DNA of 64,000 nt from DUUI01 sp964345765. Its GTDB lineage: Bacteria > Bacillota_I > Bacilli_A > Erysipelotrichales > Erysipelotrichaceae. A program made the position numbers and the translations under genes. Under the pieces are notes generated by a model, which was not told where the DNA came from, made no database searches, and saw only the letters and a program-made list of their open reading frames with translations. The stretch spans positions 19,061 to 83,060 of the forward strand of contig CAYFSJ010000001.1 in NCBI GenBank assembly GCA_964345765.1, read 5' to 3'. Shown here piece by piece: positions 8,246 through 17,253 of this stretch; within the stretch, counting starts at the first letter, position 1, and each line of letters starts with the position of its first letter.

Positions 8246-10020
8246 AAAAGAAAATAATTATTGGCTTAATTGTCTTAATACTATTGGCTGTACCTGTTTA
8301 TTATCTGGTTAATAATAAGTCTACTTCAACAACAAAGGTCTATCCGGTTTCGAATCTCTATTCTCCACCGATGATGGATATGGGTAATATGTATCAAGGG
8401 GTTGTCATTACTGATCAACTACAACCGGTGTTTGTAAGTTCTACTCAAGAAATTACTGAAATCTTAGTAACTGAAGGACAGAGTGTTAAGAAGGGGGATA
8501 TCTTATTAACTTATGATTCGACCTTGTCTGAAATTTCTTTGGTTAAAAAAGAACTTGAAATTCAGAAATATCAACTTGAGTTAGAACGGTTGAATAAAGA
8601 GCTTGCTGAGATTAATTCGTATCGTGCAGGCGTTCCAATTGTAATTAAGGAACCTTCAACACTAAGCAATGATAACCAGTCTTATACTCAAATGTCATTG
8701 GATAATAAACTTGATTTAGAGGTGGTATTTACTGATTTTAAGGGTCAACAAGTGGATCTAAAACCAATTGTTTCTTTGTTGTTTAATGACTTTAACTTCA
8801 ATACCAAGAGATTAAATGAGGAGCCAATTGATCCTGAACTTCCAACAGAACCTGAGGATCCTGTTGATCCTGAACTCCCTACCAATCCTGAAGAACCGGT
8901 TGATCCTGAAGAACCAGTTGAACATGAAAAACCTAAATACCTCCTGGGTGGTGTGGGAACCGAAGAAGAACCGTATTTAGTCCTATATTCAGAAGAGTTA
9001 GAGTTTGGTAGCGAACTAATAAAAGAATTATCAGAAGAAGAAAATGTGTATGTTACATTAGTTAAATACACCAATAACGATATAGAACAACCATTATTAT
9101 TGTCACTGACTTTTAAATTCTTCAATCAATTTCAATCCTTCTCTTTAGTTGATATTGTCATCAATCCTAGTGAACCAATTGTTGATGAGCCAATCGATGA
9201 AGATCCAATCATCGATGATCCAGGGTTTGAAGAGCCACTCTTACCACCAGTTATCGAAGAGCCACCAACAATTACCTATACGGCTGAAGAAATACTTAAA
9301 ATGAAAAACGAAAAGGAAAGTGAAATACGTAACGCTGACCTTAATCGCAAAACAGCAAGTATGGAATTAGACAATCTTAAACAAGAGATTGAAAACAATT
9401 TTGTTCTTTCAAAACTAGATGGTGTGGTTGGACCAATCATTGACATCGAAGAAGCAAAAACAAGTGGAAGTCAATTATTACAAGTTTCAAGTTCTGGAAG
9501 TTTTATCATCGAGACAACTATTAATGAATTTGATCTAGAAACAGTTAATATAGGCGATAAAATGAGTGTTATGTCCTATGAGAATCAAAGTATTTCAGAA
9601 GGTGAGGTCATCTCTATTTCCAAATATCCTTCAACCAACAATATGATGTTCTATAATCCAGATCCAAATCTATCCGTTTATCCAGTTAAATTAAAAGTAG
9701 ATAAATCAGCTGACTTAAAAGAATATTCATGGGTAGAAATCACTCCACAACAAACAGACACTGAATTTGATATGGAAACAATCTACTTAATGAACGCCTT
9801 CATCAATACAGACCAAGATATTCCATTTATCTTAGTCGCTGAAGATGGAAAACTAGTTAAGCGTGAAGTAAGACTTGGAAGAGTTCAATATGGTTCAATG
9901 ACAGAAATACTCGACAATCAAATAAGCTTAGATGAGATGATCGCATTCCCATATGACAAGAACGCTAAAGTCGGTAACAGTGTCGAAGAAGGCTCATTCG
10001 AAGAGCTTTACGGTTATTAA
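8242..10020 (+). CDS. Membrane-anchored adaptor (HlyD-like) with large acidic/proline-rich insertion
   Basis: 592 residues. An N-terminal transmembrane helix (about 4-22) anchors it. A first lipoyl half (EITEILVTEGQSVKKGDIL, about 72-92) and a helix (about 95-130) are followed by an insertion of roughly 200 residues, then the returning helix (about 350-395), the second lipoyl half (LSKLDGVVGPIIDIEEAK) and a barrel. The insertion holds Pro/Glu/Asp repeats and a small domain beginning GGVGTEEEPYLVLYSEEL. Typical adaptors have 350-420 residues. From about 8.9 kb codon use shifts toward A- and C-ending codons. Substrate unknown; role in the exporter inferred from architecture and context. Confidence 0.82.
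   Translation: MKKKIIIGLIVLILLAVPVYYLVNNKSTSTTKVYPVSNLYSPPMMDMGNMYQGVVITDQLQPVFVSSTQEITEILVTEGQSVKKGDILLTYDSTLSEISLVKKELEIQKYQLELERLNKELAEINSYRAGVPIVIKEPSTLSNDNQSYTQMSLDNKLDLEVVFTDFKGQQVDLKPIVSLLFNDFNFNTKRLNEEPIDPELPTEPEDPVDPELPTNPEEPVDPEEPVEHEKPKYLLGGVGTEEEPYLVLYSEELEFGSELIKELSEEENVYVTLVKYTNNDIEQPLLLSLTFKFFNQFQSFSLVDIVINPSEPIVDEPIDEDPIIDDPGFEEPLLPPVIEEPPTITYTAEEILKMKNEKESEIRNADLNRKTASMELDNLKQEIENNFVLSKLDGVVGPIIDIEEAKTSGSQLLQVSSSGSFIIETTINEFDLETVNIGDKMSVMSYENQSISEGEVISISKYPSTNNMMFYNPDPNLSVYPVKLKVDKSADLKEYSWVEITPQQTDTEFDMETIYLMNAFINTDQDIPFILVAEDGKLVKREVRLGRVQYGSMTEILDNQISLDEMIAFPYDKNAKVGNSVEEGSFEELYGY
8818..8931 (+). repeat. In-frame Pro/Glu/Asp repeat within the second adaptor
   Basis: The reading frame encodes imperfect copies of units such as DPELPTEPE, DPVDPELPTNPE and EPVDPEEPVE. 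The underlying DNA repeats GATCCTGAA and GAACC-type words. A second, less regular acidic/proline stretch lies near 9166-9270 (EPIVDEPIDEDPIIDDP). Such sequences are usually extended spacers outside the cell. Confidence 0.85.
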
Positions 10021-10029
10021 GGAGGAACT

Positions 10030-11283
10030 ATGTTAGAGAATATTCAACTTGCATTTAGTGGTATTTGGACACATAAATTAAGATCTTTATTAACCATGTT
10101 AGGAATCATTATTGGGATTGCGGCCATCATCGCCATCGTCTCAACCATCCAAGGCACTAGTGATCAGATTAAACAAAACCTCATTGGTGCTGGAAACAAT
10201 ACCGTTAAAGTTCAACTCAATCAAGGGGATTATCAATATGATCCTCAATGGGGTGAGAAACTAGAAGGTGTCCCACTCATCAGTGAAAAGACAAAATCAG
10301 ATATCGAATTAATTCCAGAAGTTAAACAAGCTTCTATTTACCAAAGTCGAAACTATAGTGATAATGTCTCATACTTAAAAACTATGTTTAGTGGACAAGT
10401 GTTAGGAGTCGATGAAGACTACTTCTCTGTCACTAATTATGGAATCAAAGAAGGGACCTATTTTAGTGAAAAGGAATATAAAGACTTTAGTAAGGTCGCC
10501 ATCATAGATGATGTCGCCGCTAATAGTTTGTTCTCAAGTGAAAGTGCAATTGGTAAGAAATTAATGATAGGTAGTGAACCCTTCACAATCGTAGGAGTCA
10601 CAAAATTAAATTCGCAATTTAAACCAACCATCAATAGTTTCGCAGATTATCAAATGTATCATCAAAATCAAAGTGGCAATGTTTTTATACCACTAAAGAC
10701 TTGGCCAATTATATATAAATTTGATGAACCACAATCCCTAATTATACAAGCCAAACAAACCGATGATATGCCAACAGCAGGTAAAAGAGCAGAAGAACTA
10801 CTCAATAATACCTTAACGGTTAAAGAAGAATCAGACATAAAGTACAAATCAGAAGACCTCTTAGAACAAGCGAGAAGACTTCAAGAGTTATCCACATCAA
10901 CCAACAGACAATTAGTCTGGATCGCCAGTATATCGCTACTAGTCGGTGGAATAGGCGTTATGAACATTATGTTAGTCTCTGTCACAGAAAGAACAAAAGA
11001 GATTGGACTTAAAAAAGCCATCGGCGCAAGAAAGTCTCATATCTTAAGTCAATTCTTAACAGAAGCAGCAGTCCTAACCTTAATTGGTGGATTAATTGGC
11101 GTGTTAGCAGGAATCGGCTTATCCAAAGTTATCTCAGAATTTACAGATATGCCAACCGCCATCTCCATTCCAATCATAATTATCTCAGTCTTCTTCTCAA
11201 TGTTTATCGGATTGATATTTGGGTTATTACCAGCCATTAAAGCATCTAATCTTAGTCCAATTGAAGCATTACGAAGAGATTAA
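10030..11283 (+). CDS. MacB/FtsX-family ABC transporter permease
   Basis: 417 residues with the MacB layout: a first transmembrane helix (about 18-41, LRSLLTMLGIIIGIAAIIAI), a large extracytoplasmic domain (about 45-280), then three helices (about 292-315, 340-366, 375-402). The family hallmark VSVTERTKEIGLKKAIGA is present. RBS AAGGAGG at 10019-10025. With the ATPase at 7559 it should form a mechanotransmission-type exporter like YknYZ; the two adaptors would couple to it. Candidate substrates are antimicrobial peptides or lipids, but nothing here decides. A bidirectional terminator follows. Confidence 0.92.
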   Translation: MLENIQLAFSGIWTHKLRSLLTMLGIIIGIAAIIAIVSTIQGTSDQIKQNLIGAGNNTVKVQLNQGDYQYDPQWGEKLEGVPLISEKTKSDIELIPEVKQASIYQSRNYSDNVSYLKTMFSGQVLGVDEDYFSVTNYGIKEGTYFSEKEYKDFSKVAIIDDVAANSLFSSESAIGKKLMIGSEPFTIVGVTKLNSQFKPTINSFADYQMYHQNQSGNVFIPLKTWPIIYKFDEPQSLIIQAKQTDDMPTAGKRAEELLNNTLTVKEESDIKYKSEDLLEQARRLQELSTSTNRQLVWIASISLLVGGIGVMNIMLVSVTERTKEIGLKKAIGARKSHILSQFLTEAAVLTLIGGLIGVLAGIGLSKVISEFTDMPTAISIPIIIISVFFSMFIGLIFGLLPAIKASNLSPIEALRRD

Positions 11284-11317
11284 AAAAGAGCCTCCCAATT
11301 TACGGGAAGCTCTTTTT
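11284..11317. terminator. Bidirectional terminator between the permease and class A PBP
   Basis: AAAGAGCCTCCC pairs with GGGAAGCTCTTT around the loop AATTTAC, with A-runs on the left and T-runs on the right, so it can end transcripts arriving from both converging genes. Confidence 0.85.
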
Positions 11318-11334
11318 CTTTATTTCATGATTTG

Positions 11335-14328
11335 TTAGTTGCCATTCCCATTACCAGGATCTGGTTCTGGATCAGGCTCTGGCTGTGATTGTTCAACCGT
11401 AAAGGTAATAGTTGAAACATCACTAATGTTAAAGCTATTAATCGCTTGTCCATCTGCTAGAATCGAGGTGATACGAGCATTTGGATTATCAGTCGGACCA
11501 GATAGAGTGAACAATCGTCCTAAGTCATTCTGTAGGACACGAACACTTCGACCTACATAGGACTGTAGATTGACAACCTCACCATCATAATAAGTTATAG
11601 TGAAGTTAGCTCTATCAAGAGTGCTCTGACTTACTTCTTGGTTAGCATAGTTAGGTGAAATTGATTGAATCATGCCTAGTTGATCTCGAGAGTTAGGTGT
11701 AATCGCTCTACGGGTAATACCCGCTGAAGTATTCTCTCTAATCCAAGCTTCAGCCTCAGAAACTGGTTTTCCAACAAAGTCAGGCATTTCAACCATTTGG
11801 TTACCTGTATTAATCGTCTCACAAATTTGATTTGAACGACTTTCCTCACGATTACTCCAAGTATAGAACGAACAAACTTGTAAGTTTTGATTGGAACGTG
11901 CATCCGCCACTTGAATCGTACGCTCATTATTTGAATCAATGAGTGTTTCAATCACATTCCCATTTAATGTAATTTCAGTACCATAATTAATCTCACCAAA
12001 CATCCAAGAAGGATGGAAAAGTTGTTTACCAGTACGAGTCATGGTTTGACCCAATGAGTTTGTTGCTGTCATTACCTTTGTTCTATCTTCTGTGCTAACA
12101 GCATCATCATCTGGATAAGGAGCAATCTGAACATTAATCTCTAAACCAGAGCGATCAAAGGTTCCAAGAGCAACACTCTGTGAAGATAAAGTCTCAAGTT
12201 CAGCCGCTTTTAAGGTATCTAAACGAGAGAACTTATCAATAATTAATCCATTCGCAATAAATTCTTCACTCATCCCTTCAACAGGCGCTACATATGGATA
12301 AACAGCCAATACATGTCTTATGTTAACCACTCCCGCTGGTCTTTCAAGCGCAACAGGTTCATGGAAGGTCGCCGCATTATCAATCAATAAGTTACTTTGA
12401 TGAGCCACTTGTTGAGCATTAGGCCATGGATCAGCAATAAAGTTAGGCGTTCCATCCTCATTAATAAATTGTTTAAACCCATTCCAAACAACATGGGTAT
12501 ATTCGCTGGTAGAGGCCGCATGCCAGGCATCCTTAGTCGTACCTTCCTTAATACCATAAGCTTCAAATTCATCTCCATGGTCAGAAGTACCCGTCTTAGA
12601 ATAAACAGGATAAGGTCTTTGGTTCATTGAAGCAGCCGTACCACTACCAAATGGAGCATCAACCGCCGCCTTCATTACTGTCGCAGTCAAATAAGCTGCT
12701 TCAGGAGAAATAACTTGAACCGGTTCAAAGTTAGGATAAATTGGGTCACGACCCTCAATCTCAATACGAGTAATTGTATGAGGTCTAATATATTGACCAT
12801 TATTAATCATAGCTGCATGCGCACCAGCCACTTGAAGTGGTGTCACCGTAAAGAGACCACCACCAATTGAATAGGCAGAGTTAACATTTTGAGCTGTTTG
12901 GGGATCAAATCCTAAACTCGTTAGATAATTGGTCACACGCTCATATCCAATACCATCGCCAGATAATAGAGCGTCCATCGTTTTTAAAGCTGGTATATTT
13001 AAGGAACGAATCACTGAATCTTCTAACGTAATATCACCAGTGAACTGACCATTAGCATTATGAACAAATACTGGACTACCAATATAGGCATAAGGTCCAT
13101 CCTCAATAACATGTTTAGTTGAATATCCAAGATATTCAAACGAAAGTGAGTAAGGTAGAATTGGTTTTAAAACAGAACCAGGTTGTCTAGTGAGTGACGA
13201 CGCATTATTAAAGGCTCGTTGTACTCTATCTTGTTCTGGGAACTTGCGTCCACCACCAATCGCAATGATTTCACCTGTTCTATTATTTAATGTGACATAA
13301 GCCGCATCGATTTTTTCATTATAGAAATAGTCGTAATTGTTATCCTCAATGGATTCAATAAGAGTTTGTTGAGAAGGGTTAAGAGCCGTATAAATCTTCA
13401 TGCCTTGTAAGTAAGGATCGATACCATAGACTTCTTGCATCTCATCAATTACAACATCTAAGTATTCTGAATGGGGTTGAATATCGCCATAGTATTTATC
13501 ATCGCCCCAAAGCTGATTCTCTAATTTAATTGAAACAGCCAAGTCACGCTCTTCTTGGGTAATGTAACCATGACGAAGCATTAAATCCAAGACGACATTA
13601 CGGCGATCAGTTCCAGCCTGTAGATGGTTATAAGCATTTAAATTGGTCGGTTCATTAATGACACCAGCCAAATAAGCAGCTTCACTAAGGTTTAATTCTC
13701 CCACTTCTTTATTAAAGTAATATAAGGCCGCTTTAGCAATCCCTCTTGATTTAGGAACTCCAAAGTTAATCTTATTCAAATAATACTCTAGAATTTGTTC
13801 CTTGGTCGTAATTTCCTCTAGATCCATCGCTAGAGAGATTTCTTGAGCTTTACGATCAACTGTTCCTGGAGCTAAATTGTCATCATCAGAAAAGATTGAG
13901 TTCTTAATAATTTGCATCGTGATAGTCGAAGCACCAGCCCCGAAACTTCCTCCGCTAAGGAAACGTCTTACTGTCTGTAGTGATTCATTTGTAAAACGAG
14001 CTAAGTCAAAGCCTTCATGTTCAAAGAATTTCGCATCTTCAATGGACACAAATGCATCAACTACGACATTAGGTAAATCATCATAGGTAATATTATCGCT
14101 TAGTTTTAATCCAATCTCCGCGAATAATTCACCGTTGGCATCATACACAAGTGTAGATTCAGGGGTCTCGAGTCGAGCGATATCAAGTTCTGGTCTTTCG
14201 GCAATCATTCCTTTGACCATGTTTAGCGCAAAACCTGCCACTATCATTGATACGACTAAGACCGTTAATAATATAGTTGCGAGTGTCTTACGGACAATAT
14301 ACAACTTTCTTTTTTTAGGTTTTGTCAT
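11335..14328 (-). CDS. Class A penicillin-binding protein with C-terminal PASTA-like region
   Basis: 997 residues. A bifunctional peptidoglycan glycosyltransferase/transpeptidase. One transmembrane helix at about 15-37. GT51 domain: Glu97 in EDAKFFEHEG, GASTITMQIIKN (canonical GxSTITQQ with one change), RKAQE and ILEYYLN. Transpeptidase: Ser385-x-x-Lys388 in QPGSVLKP, Ser442-Leu-Asn444 and Lys578-Thr-Gly-Thr. After about residue 860 a PASTA-like module (MPDFVGKPVSEAEAWI) and a second related stretch lead to a PEPDPEPDPGN tail. It is downstream of recU, as in the Bacillus recU-ponA pair. The RBS AGGAGA precedes the ATG. Confidence 0.95.
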   Translation of the reverse strand: MTKPKKRKLYIVRKTLATILLTVLVVSMIVAGFALNMVKGMIAERPELDIARLETPESTLVYDANGELFAEIGLKLSDNITYDDLPNVVVDAFVSIEDAKFFEHEGFDLARFTNESLQTVRRFLSGGSFGAGASTITMQIIKNSIFSDDDNLAPGTVDRKAQEISLAMDLEEITTKEQILEYYLNKINFGVPKSRGIAKAALYYFNKEVGELNLSEAAYLAGVINEPTNLNAYNHLQAGTDRRNVVLDLMLRHGYITQEERDLAVSIKLENQLWGDDKYYGDIQPHSEYLDVVIDEMQEVYGIDPYLQGMKIYTALNPSQQTLIESIEDNNYDYFYNEKIDAAYVTLNNRTGEIIAIGGGRKFPEQDRVQRAFNNASSLTRQPGSVLKPILPYSLSFEYLGYSTKHVIEDGPYAYIGSPVFVHNANGQFTGDITLEDSVIRSLNIPALKTMDALLSGDGIGYERVTNYLTSLGFDPQTAQNVNSAYSIGGGLFTVTPLQVAGAHAAMINNGQYIRPHTITRIEIEGRDPIYPNFEPVQVISPEAAYLTATVMKAAVDAPFGSGTAASMNQRPYPVYSKTGTSDHGDEFEAYGIKEGTTKDAWHAASTSEYTHVVWNGFKQFINEDGTPNFIADPWPNAQQVAHQSNLLIDNAATFHEPVALERPAGVVNIRHVLAVYPYVAPVEGMSEEFIANGLIIDKFSRLDTLKAAELETLSSQSVALGTFDRSGLEINVQIAPYPDDDAVSTEDRTKVMTATNSLGQTMTRTGKQLFHPSWMFGEINYGTEITLNGNVIETLIDSNNERTIQVADARSNQNLQVCSFYTWSNREESRSNQICETINTGNQMVEMPDFVGKPVSEAEAWIRENTSAGITRRAITPNSRDQLGMIQSISPNYANQEVSQSTLDRANFTITYYDGEVVNLQSYVGRSVRVLQNDLGRLFTLSGPTDNPNARITSILADGQAINSFNISDVSTITFTVEQSQPEPDPEPDPGNGNGN

Positions 14329-14341
14329 AATCTAATCTCCT

Positions 14342-14908
14342 TTATAGTAAGTGTCTTAAAACCTCTATATAATCACAAGGTTTTAAATACGAATAAGGTA
14401 TTAAATGTCCATTCTCAGCAATCCAATCATATGGAATGGATTTAAGAGAAGTTTTTTTAAGGAATTCCTTTAATACCGAGTAATCAACTAAATAAGTCTC
14501 TTGATGAGAGGTAAAACGAATAATCAGAAAACTAAACCCTCCATGAAACAGCACGGCATCCAGATGATCAAATTGATGCTGATGTATCATCGAAAGGGGA
14601 ATCCTCGTTTTATTCTTGGTTTGTTTCGCTTCAAAATCAATATATCTCCCATTATAGACACCATTGTAATCAGTGGTCGATGGGAGTTGATAAAAAGCTT
14701 TGGTGATTTTAGCCGCAGAACGTTTTGGGTAATCAACCTCAACCACTGTAATAGGGGTTGGTTTCTTATAAACCAAAGCAATCTGATGAGCTGCATAAAA
14801 TTGGTTAGTTCTATTTAAGTCATCTTCGAGTGATTGACCAAGATTACCTTTATTAATCAGTTTGTCCTTATTCACTTTTGATTTCTTTCCATTAGGATAG
14901 CCAATCAT
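14342..14908 (-). CDS. recU: Holliday junction resolvase RecU
   Basis: 188 residues. RecU cleaves Holliday junctions in recombinational repair and chromosome segregation of Bacillota. Seen: N-terminal MIGYPNGKK, GQSLEDDLNRTNQFY, the nuclease core TTDYNGVYNGRYIDFEAKQT with its Asp and Glu metal ligands, and a C-terminal IPYDW. ATG 14908 is preferred over GTG 14917 because AGGTG is six bases upstream of it. Cotranscribed with the class A PBP that follows by 13 bases. Confidence 0.94.
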   Translation of the reverse strand: MIGYPNGKKSKVNKDKLINKGNLGQSLEDDLNRTNQFYAAHQIALVYKKPTPITVVEVDYPKRSAAKITKAFYQLPSTTDYNGVYNGRYIDFEAKQTKNKTRIPLSMIHQHQFDHLDAVLFHGGFSFLIIRFTSHQETYLVDYSVLKEFLKKTSLKSIPYDWIAENGHLIPYSYLKPCDYIEVLRHLL

Positions 14909-14987
14909 ATTTATCACCTAACCTATTATATCAATTTTAAGCTTTTAATACTATACTATGTCATTGTCTGCCAATAAACGAATGTAC

Positions 14988-15016
14988 TTGGAAAATGATA
15001 CGATTTTTGGTATTAT
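14988..15016 (+). promoter_or_regulatory. Promoter of gpsB-rnpB
   Basis: TTGGAA (14988-14993), 17 bases, TATTAT (15011-15016); start codon 15045 is a suitable distance away. It is divergent from recU. Confidence 0.6.
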
Positions 15017-15044
15017 ACTAATGGTACAGAATAGAAGAGGCGAC

Positions 15045-15377
15045 ATGGAAAAGTTAAAACTTAATTTAGATGAAATTGAAAATAAAGTGTTCCCAGTAGA
15101 CTTTAAAGGCTATAGTTCCTATGAAGTCGACAGTTTTTTAGATGATGTCATGTCAGATTATGAAACCTATGACAATGAGATGAACCGTTTAAATGGTTTA
15201 GTGAAGCATTATGAGAATATTATTTCTGAACTTTCTCAAGAAAATCAACATTTAAAAGCAAAAATTGCTTCTAATGAAGCAGCTTTAGGGACAACTCAAC
15301 CATCCACATTAGATATTATTCGACGCGTTGCTCGTCTTGAAGAGATTGTACTAAATAAAGATAATAATCAACAATAA
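15045..15377 (+). CDS. gpsB: Cell division regulator GpsB
   Basis: 110 residues. GpsB is a cytoplasmic DivIVA-related adaptor that shuttles PBP1-type enzymes between septum and side wall. The N-terminal DivIVA-like domain shows KVFPVDFKGYSSYEVDSFLD followed by a coiled coil (about 35-75), and a short C-terminal helical domain (DIIRRVARLEEIVL) fits trimerisation. ATG 15045 follows AGAAGAGG; an upstream in-frame start at 14958 would precede the promoter. In Bacillus it likewise lies beside recU/ponA and just upstream of rnpB. Confidence 0.93.
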   Translation: MEKLKLNLDEIENKVFPVDFKGYSSYEVDSFLDDVMSDYETYDNEMNRLNGLVKHYENIISELSQENQHLKAKIASNEAALGTTQPSTLDIIRRVARLEEIVLNKDNNQQ

Positions 15378-15716
15378 AACTTGGTAATCGCTGCAAGCTT
15401 GCCTTGTAGAGGAAAGTCCATGCTCGCACCATCTGAGATGATGGTAGTGATTGTGCTTAACGAAAAAATAAGTTAAGGCATCTAAGGATGACGGCGAACC
15501 CTTAACCTAAGGTGTTTCACTATGGTTAAGGACGTAAAGTGCCACAGAGACGTAGTTATATAGAAATATATAAGTGGAACGGGTAAACCCCACAAGCGAG
15601 AAACCCAAAATTGGTAGGGGAATTTTTCTAAGTTAATTCAAACAAGGAAAAAACACTTTGTGTAGATAGATGATTACCCCTTTGTTACAAAGGACAGAAC
15701 ATGGCTTATAAGTTTT
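15378..15716 (+). ncRNA. rnpB: RNase P RNA (bacterial type B)
   Basis: The catalytic RNA that trims tRNA 5' leaders. Conserved segments are present in order: GAGGAAAGTCCATGCTCGC (15409 on), GCCACAGAGACG near 15541, the ACGGGTAAACCCC and GCGAGAAACCCAAA core (about 15578-15611), and GACAGAACATGGCTTA at the 3' end. The terminal P1 helix pairs AAAACTT (15376-15382) with AAGTTTT (15710-15716), followed by extra T. Ends are estimated from that helix. The 5' end abuts the gpsB stop. Confidence 0.95.
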
Positions 15717-15746
15717 TTGTTAATTATATATAGTTAGAGGTGACCC

Positions 15747-16658
15747 ATGAAAACAATCGGTGAAATACTAAAACAAAGGCGTCTCGAACTTGGTTATAGT
15801 ATAGAAGATATTCATGACAAAACGAAACTCTCACCAGTCCACATCAAAGCTATCGAAGATGGCGATTTGGACTATTTTCGTCATGATTTGTCATATTTAA
15901 AATTCTTCGTTCAATATTATTGTCAAGCCGTTTACCTTGATTTTGATGAAATTAAAGATGACTACGAAAAAGTACTCAATAACTATTATGAGACTCAAGC
16001 CATCAAAAAGATTGAATCAACTCAAGCATCCAATGAGAATATTCAAAGACGTATAAAAAATCAACAGTCAAATTATAAAGAAGCAACAGGAGCTCGTTCG
16101 ATTCAATTTCAAAAAGTTGAAAATCAAACAGTCTTTATGTTCATCATTATTGCGATATTAGTCGCTTTATTACTCTTTGGTTTCTTTAAACTGGTTCTTC
16201 CTCGCTTAACTTCTAACAATGATCAACCAGACATTGTTGAAGTGGAAACGCCTGATGTTGTTGAACAAGAACCAGATCCTATTGTTGAGCCAGAGCCTCA
16301 ACCCGAACCTGAACCAGAACCTGAACCTGTCGCACCAATTACTTCGACGATGACAGATGCATCAAACTATACAATTAGTAATGTGACCAATGAAAGTCAG
16401 TTTATTATTCGATTTAGTGGTGATACTTGGATTCAAGCTTATATTAATGGAACTGCTGTAGCAGAACCTGTAGCTGGCGTTTATGGTGCTGGTCAAGAAA
16501 TCGTCATCCCACTTGACGGAAGTATTCAATCAGTCTCATTTGATTTTGGGAATCTAGTGGGTTCGTCCATCTTTGTTGATGAAACGGCCATTGAACTTGA
16601 TCCAATTACATTAGGGTCAGCTCCAATCTTGATTAATTTCCATATTGAAGGTGAATAG
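15747..16658 (+). CDS. rodZ: RodZ-like cell-shape protein
   Basis: 303 residues. RodZ links MreB filaments to the elongation machinery. Domain order: cytoplasmic Xre-type helix-turn-helix (about 1-75, IGEILKQRRLELGYSIEDIH), a charged linker, a transmembrane helix (about 129-150), a Pro/Glu repeat spacer (PEPQPEPEPEPEPE, about 178-195), then an extracytoplasmic DUF4115-type beta domain. RBS AGAGGTGA. Placed next to pgsA and recA like ymfM in Bacillus. Confidence 0.9.
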   Translation: MKTIGEILKQRRLELGYSIEDIHDKTKLSPVHIKAIEDGDLDYFRHDLSYLKFFVQYYCQAVYLDFDEIKDDYEKVLNNYYETQAIKKIESTQASNENIQRRIKNQQSNYKEATGARSIQFQKVENQTVFMFIIIAILVALLLFGFFKLVLPRLTSNNDQPDIVEVETPDVVEQEPDPIVEPEPQPEPEPEPEPVAPITSTMTDASNYTISNVTNESQFIIRFSGDTWIQAYINGTAVAEPVAGVYGAGQEIVIPLDGSIQSVSFDFGNLVGSSIFVDETAIELDPITLGSAPILINFHIEGE

Positions 16659-17237
16659 ATGAACTTACCAAATAAATTAACCACGCTAAGAATAATCCTC
16701 ATCCCGATTATTCTCCTCTTATTTTTTAACCCGATTTTTCATTCAGCGATTACAATTTTTGGTGTCCAGTTCTCAGTAAATGAACTGGTCATCTTATTAT
16801 TGTTTTGTGTATCTTCCATTACCGATTTACTCGATGGTCAAATTGCGCGCAAACACAATTTGATTACAACCTTTGGTAAATTCATGGATCCTATCGCTGA
16901 CAAATTATTAGTTAATACCATGTTTTATCTATTTACTGTTTCAAATCAAATTCATCCAATCTTCTTTTTATTGATGTTTTTTAGGGATATCATCGTTGAT
17001 GGTATAAGAATGTTAGCAGCCAGTAAAGGAACAGTCATTGCTGCAGGGAATTTGGGCAAATTAAAAACAGTGCTTCAAATGTTTGCGATTATCATGATTG
17101 CTTTAAAAAATATTGGATTTAGTCAACTTAATATTCCAATGGATATGATTCTTGTCATTGCAGCAACCATTATCTCAGTTATCTCAGGAATTCAATATGT
17201 ATGGGGTGCAAAAGATTTAATTTTAGAATCAATTTAA
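16659..17237 (+). CDS. pgsA: CDP-diacylglycerol-glycerol-3-phosphate 3-phosphatidyltransferase
   Basis: 192 residues, several transmembrane helices. It makes phosphatidylglycerophosphate, the committed step to phosphatidylglycerol. The CDP-alcohol phosphotransferase signature D-x2-DG-x2-AR-x8-G-x3-D-x3-D is seen in ITDLLDGQIARKHNL...GKFMDPIADK. The start follows the rodZ stop immediately. Next gene is recA; cinA, which often lies between them in Bacilli, is absent. Confidence 0.96.
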   Translation: MNLPNKLTTLRIILIPIILLLFFNPIFHSAITIFGVQFSVNELVILLLFCVSSITDLLDGQIARKHNLITTFGKFMDPIADKLLVNTMFYLFTVSNQIHPIFFLLMFFRDIIVDGIRMLAASKGTVIAAGNLGKLKTVLQMFAIIMIALKNIGFSQLNIPMDMILVIAATIISVISGIQYVWGAKDLILESI

Positions 17238-17253
17238 TAGAAAGTAGGACAAT

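Noticed and set aside
8745..9125. Minus-strand ORF rich in Gly/Ser (SSGSTGSSG repeats)
   Set aside because: It is the antisense image of the Pro/Glu repeat codons of the adaptor gene and has no RBS or family features.
11339..11560. Plus-strand ORF with GSGSGSG repeats
   Set aside because: Antisense of the PEPDPEPD tail of the class A PBP.
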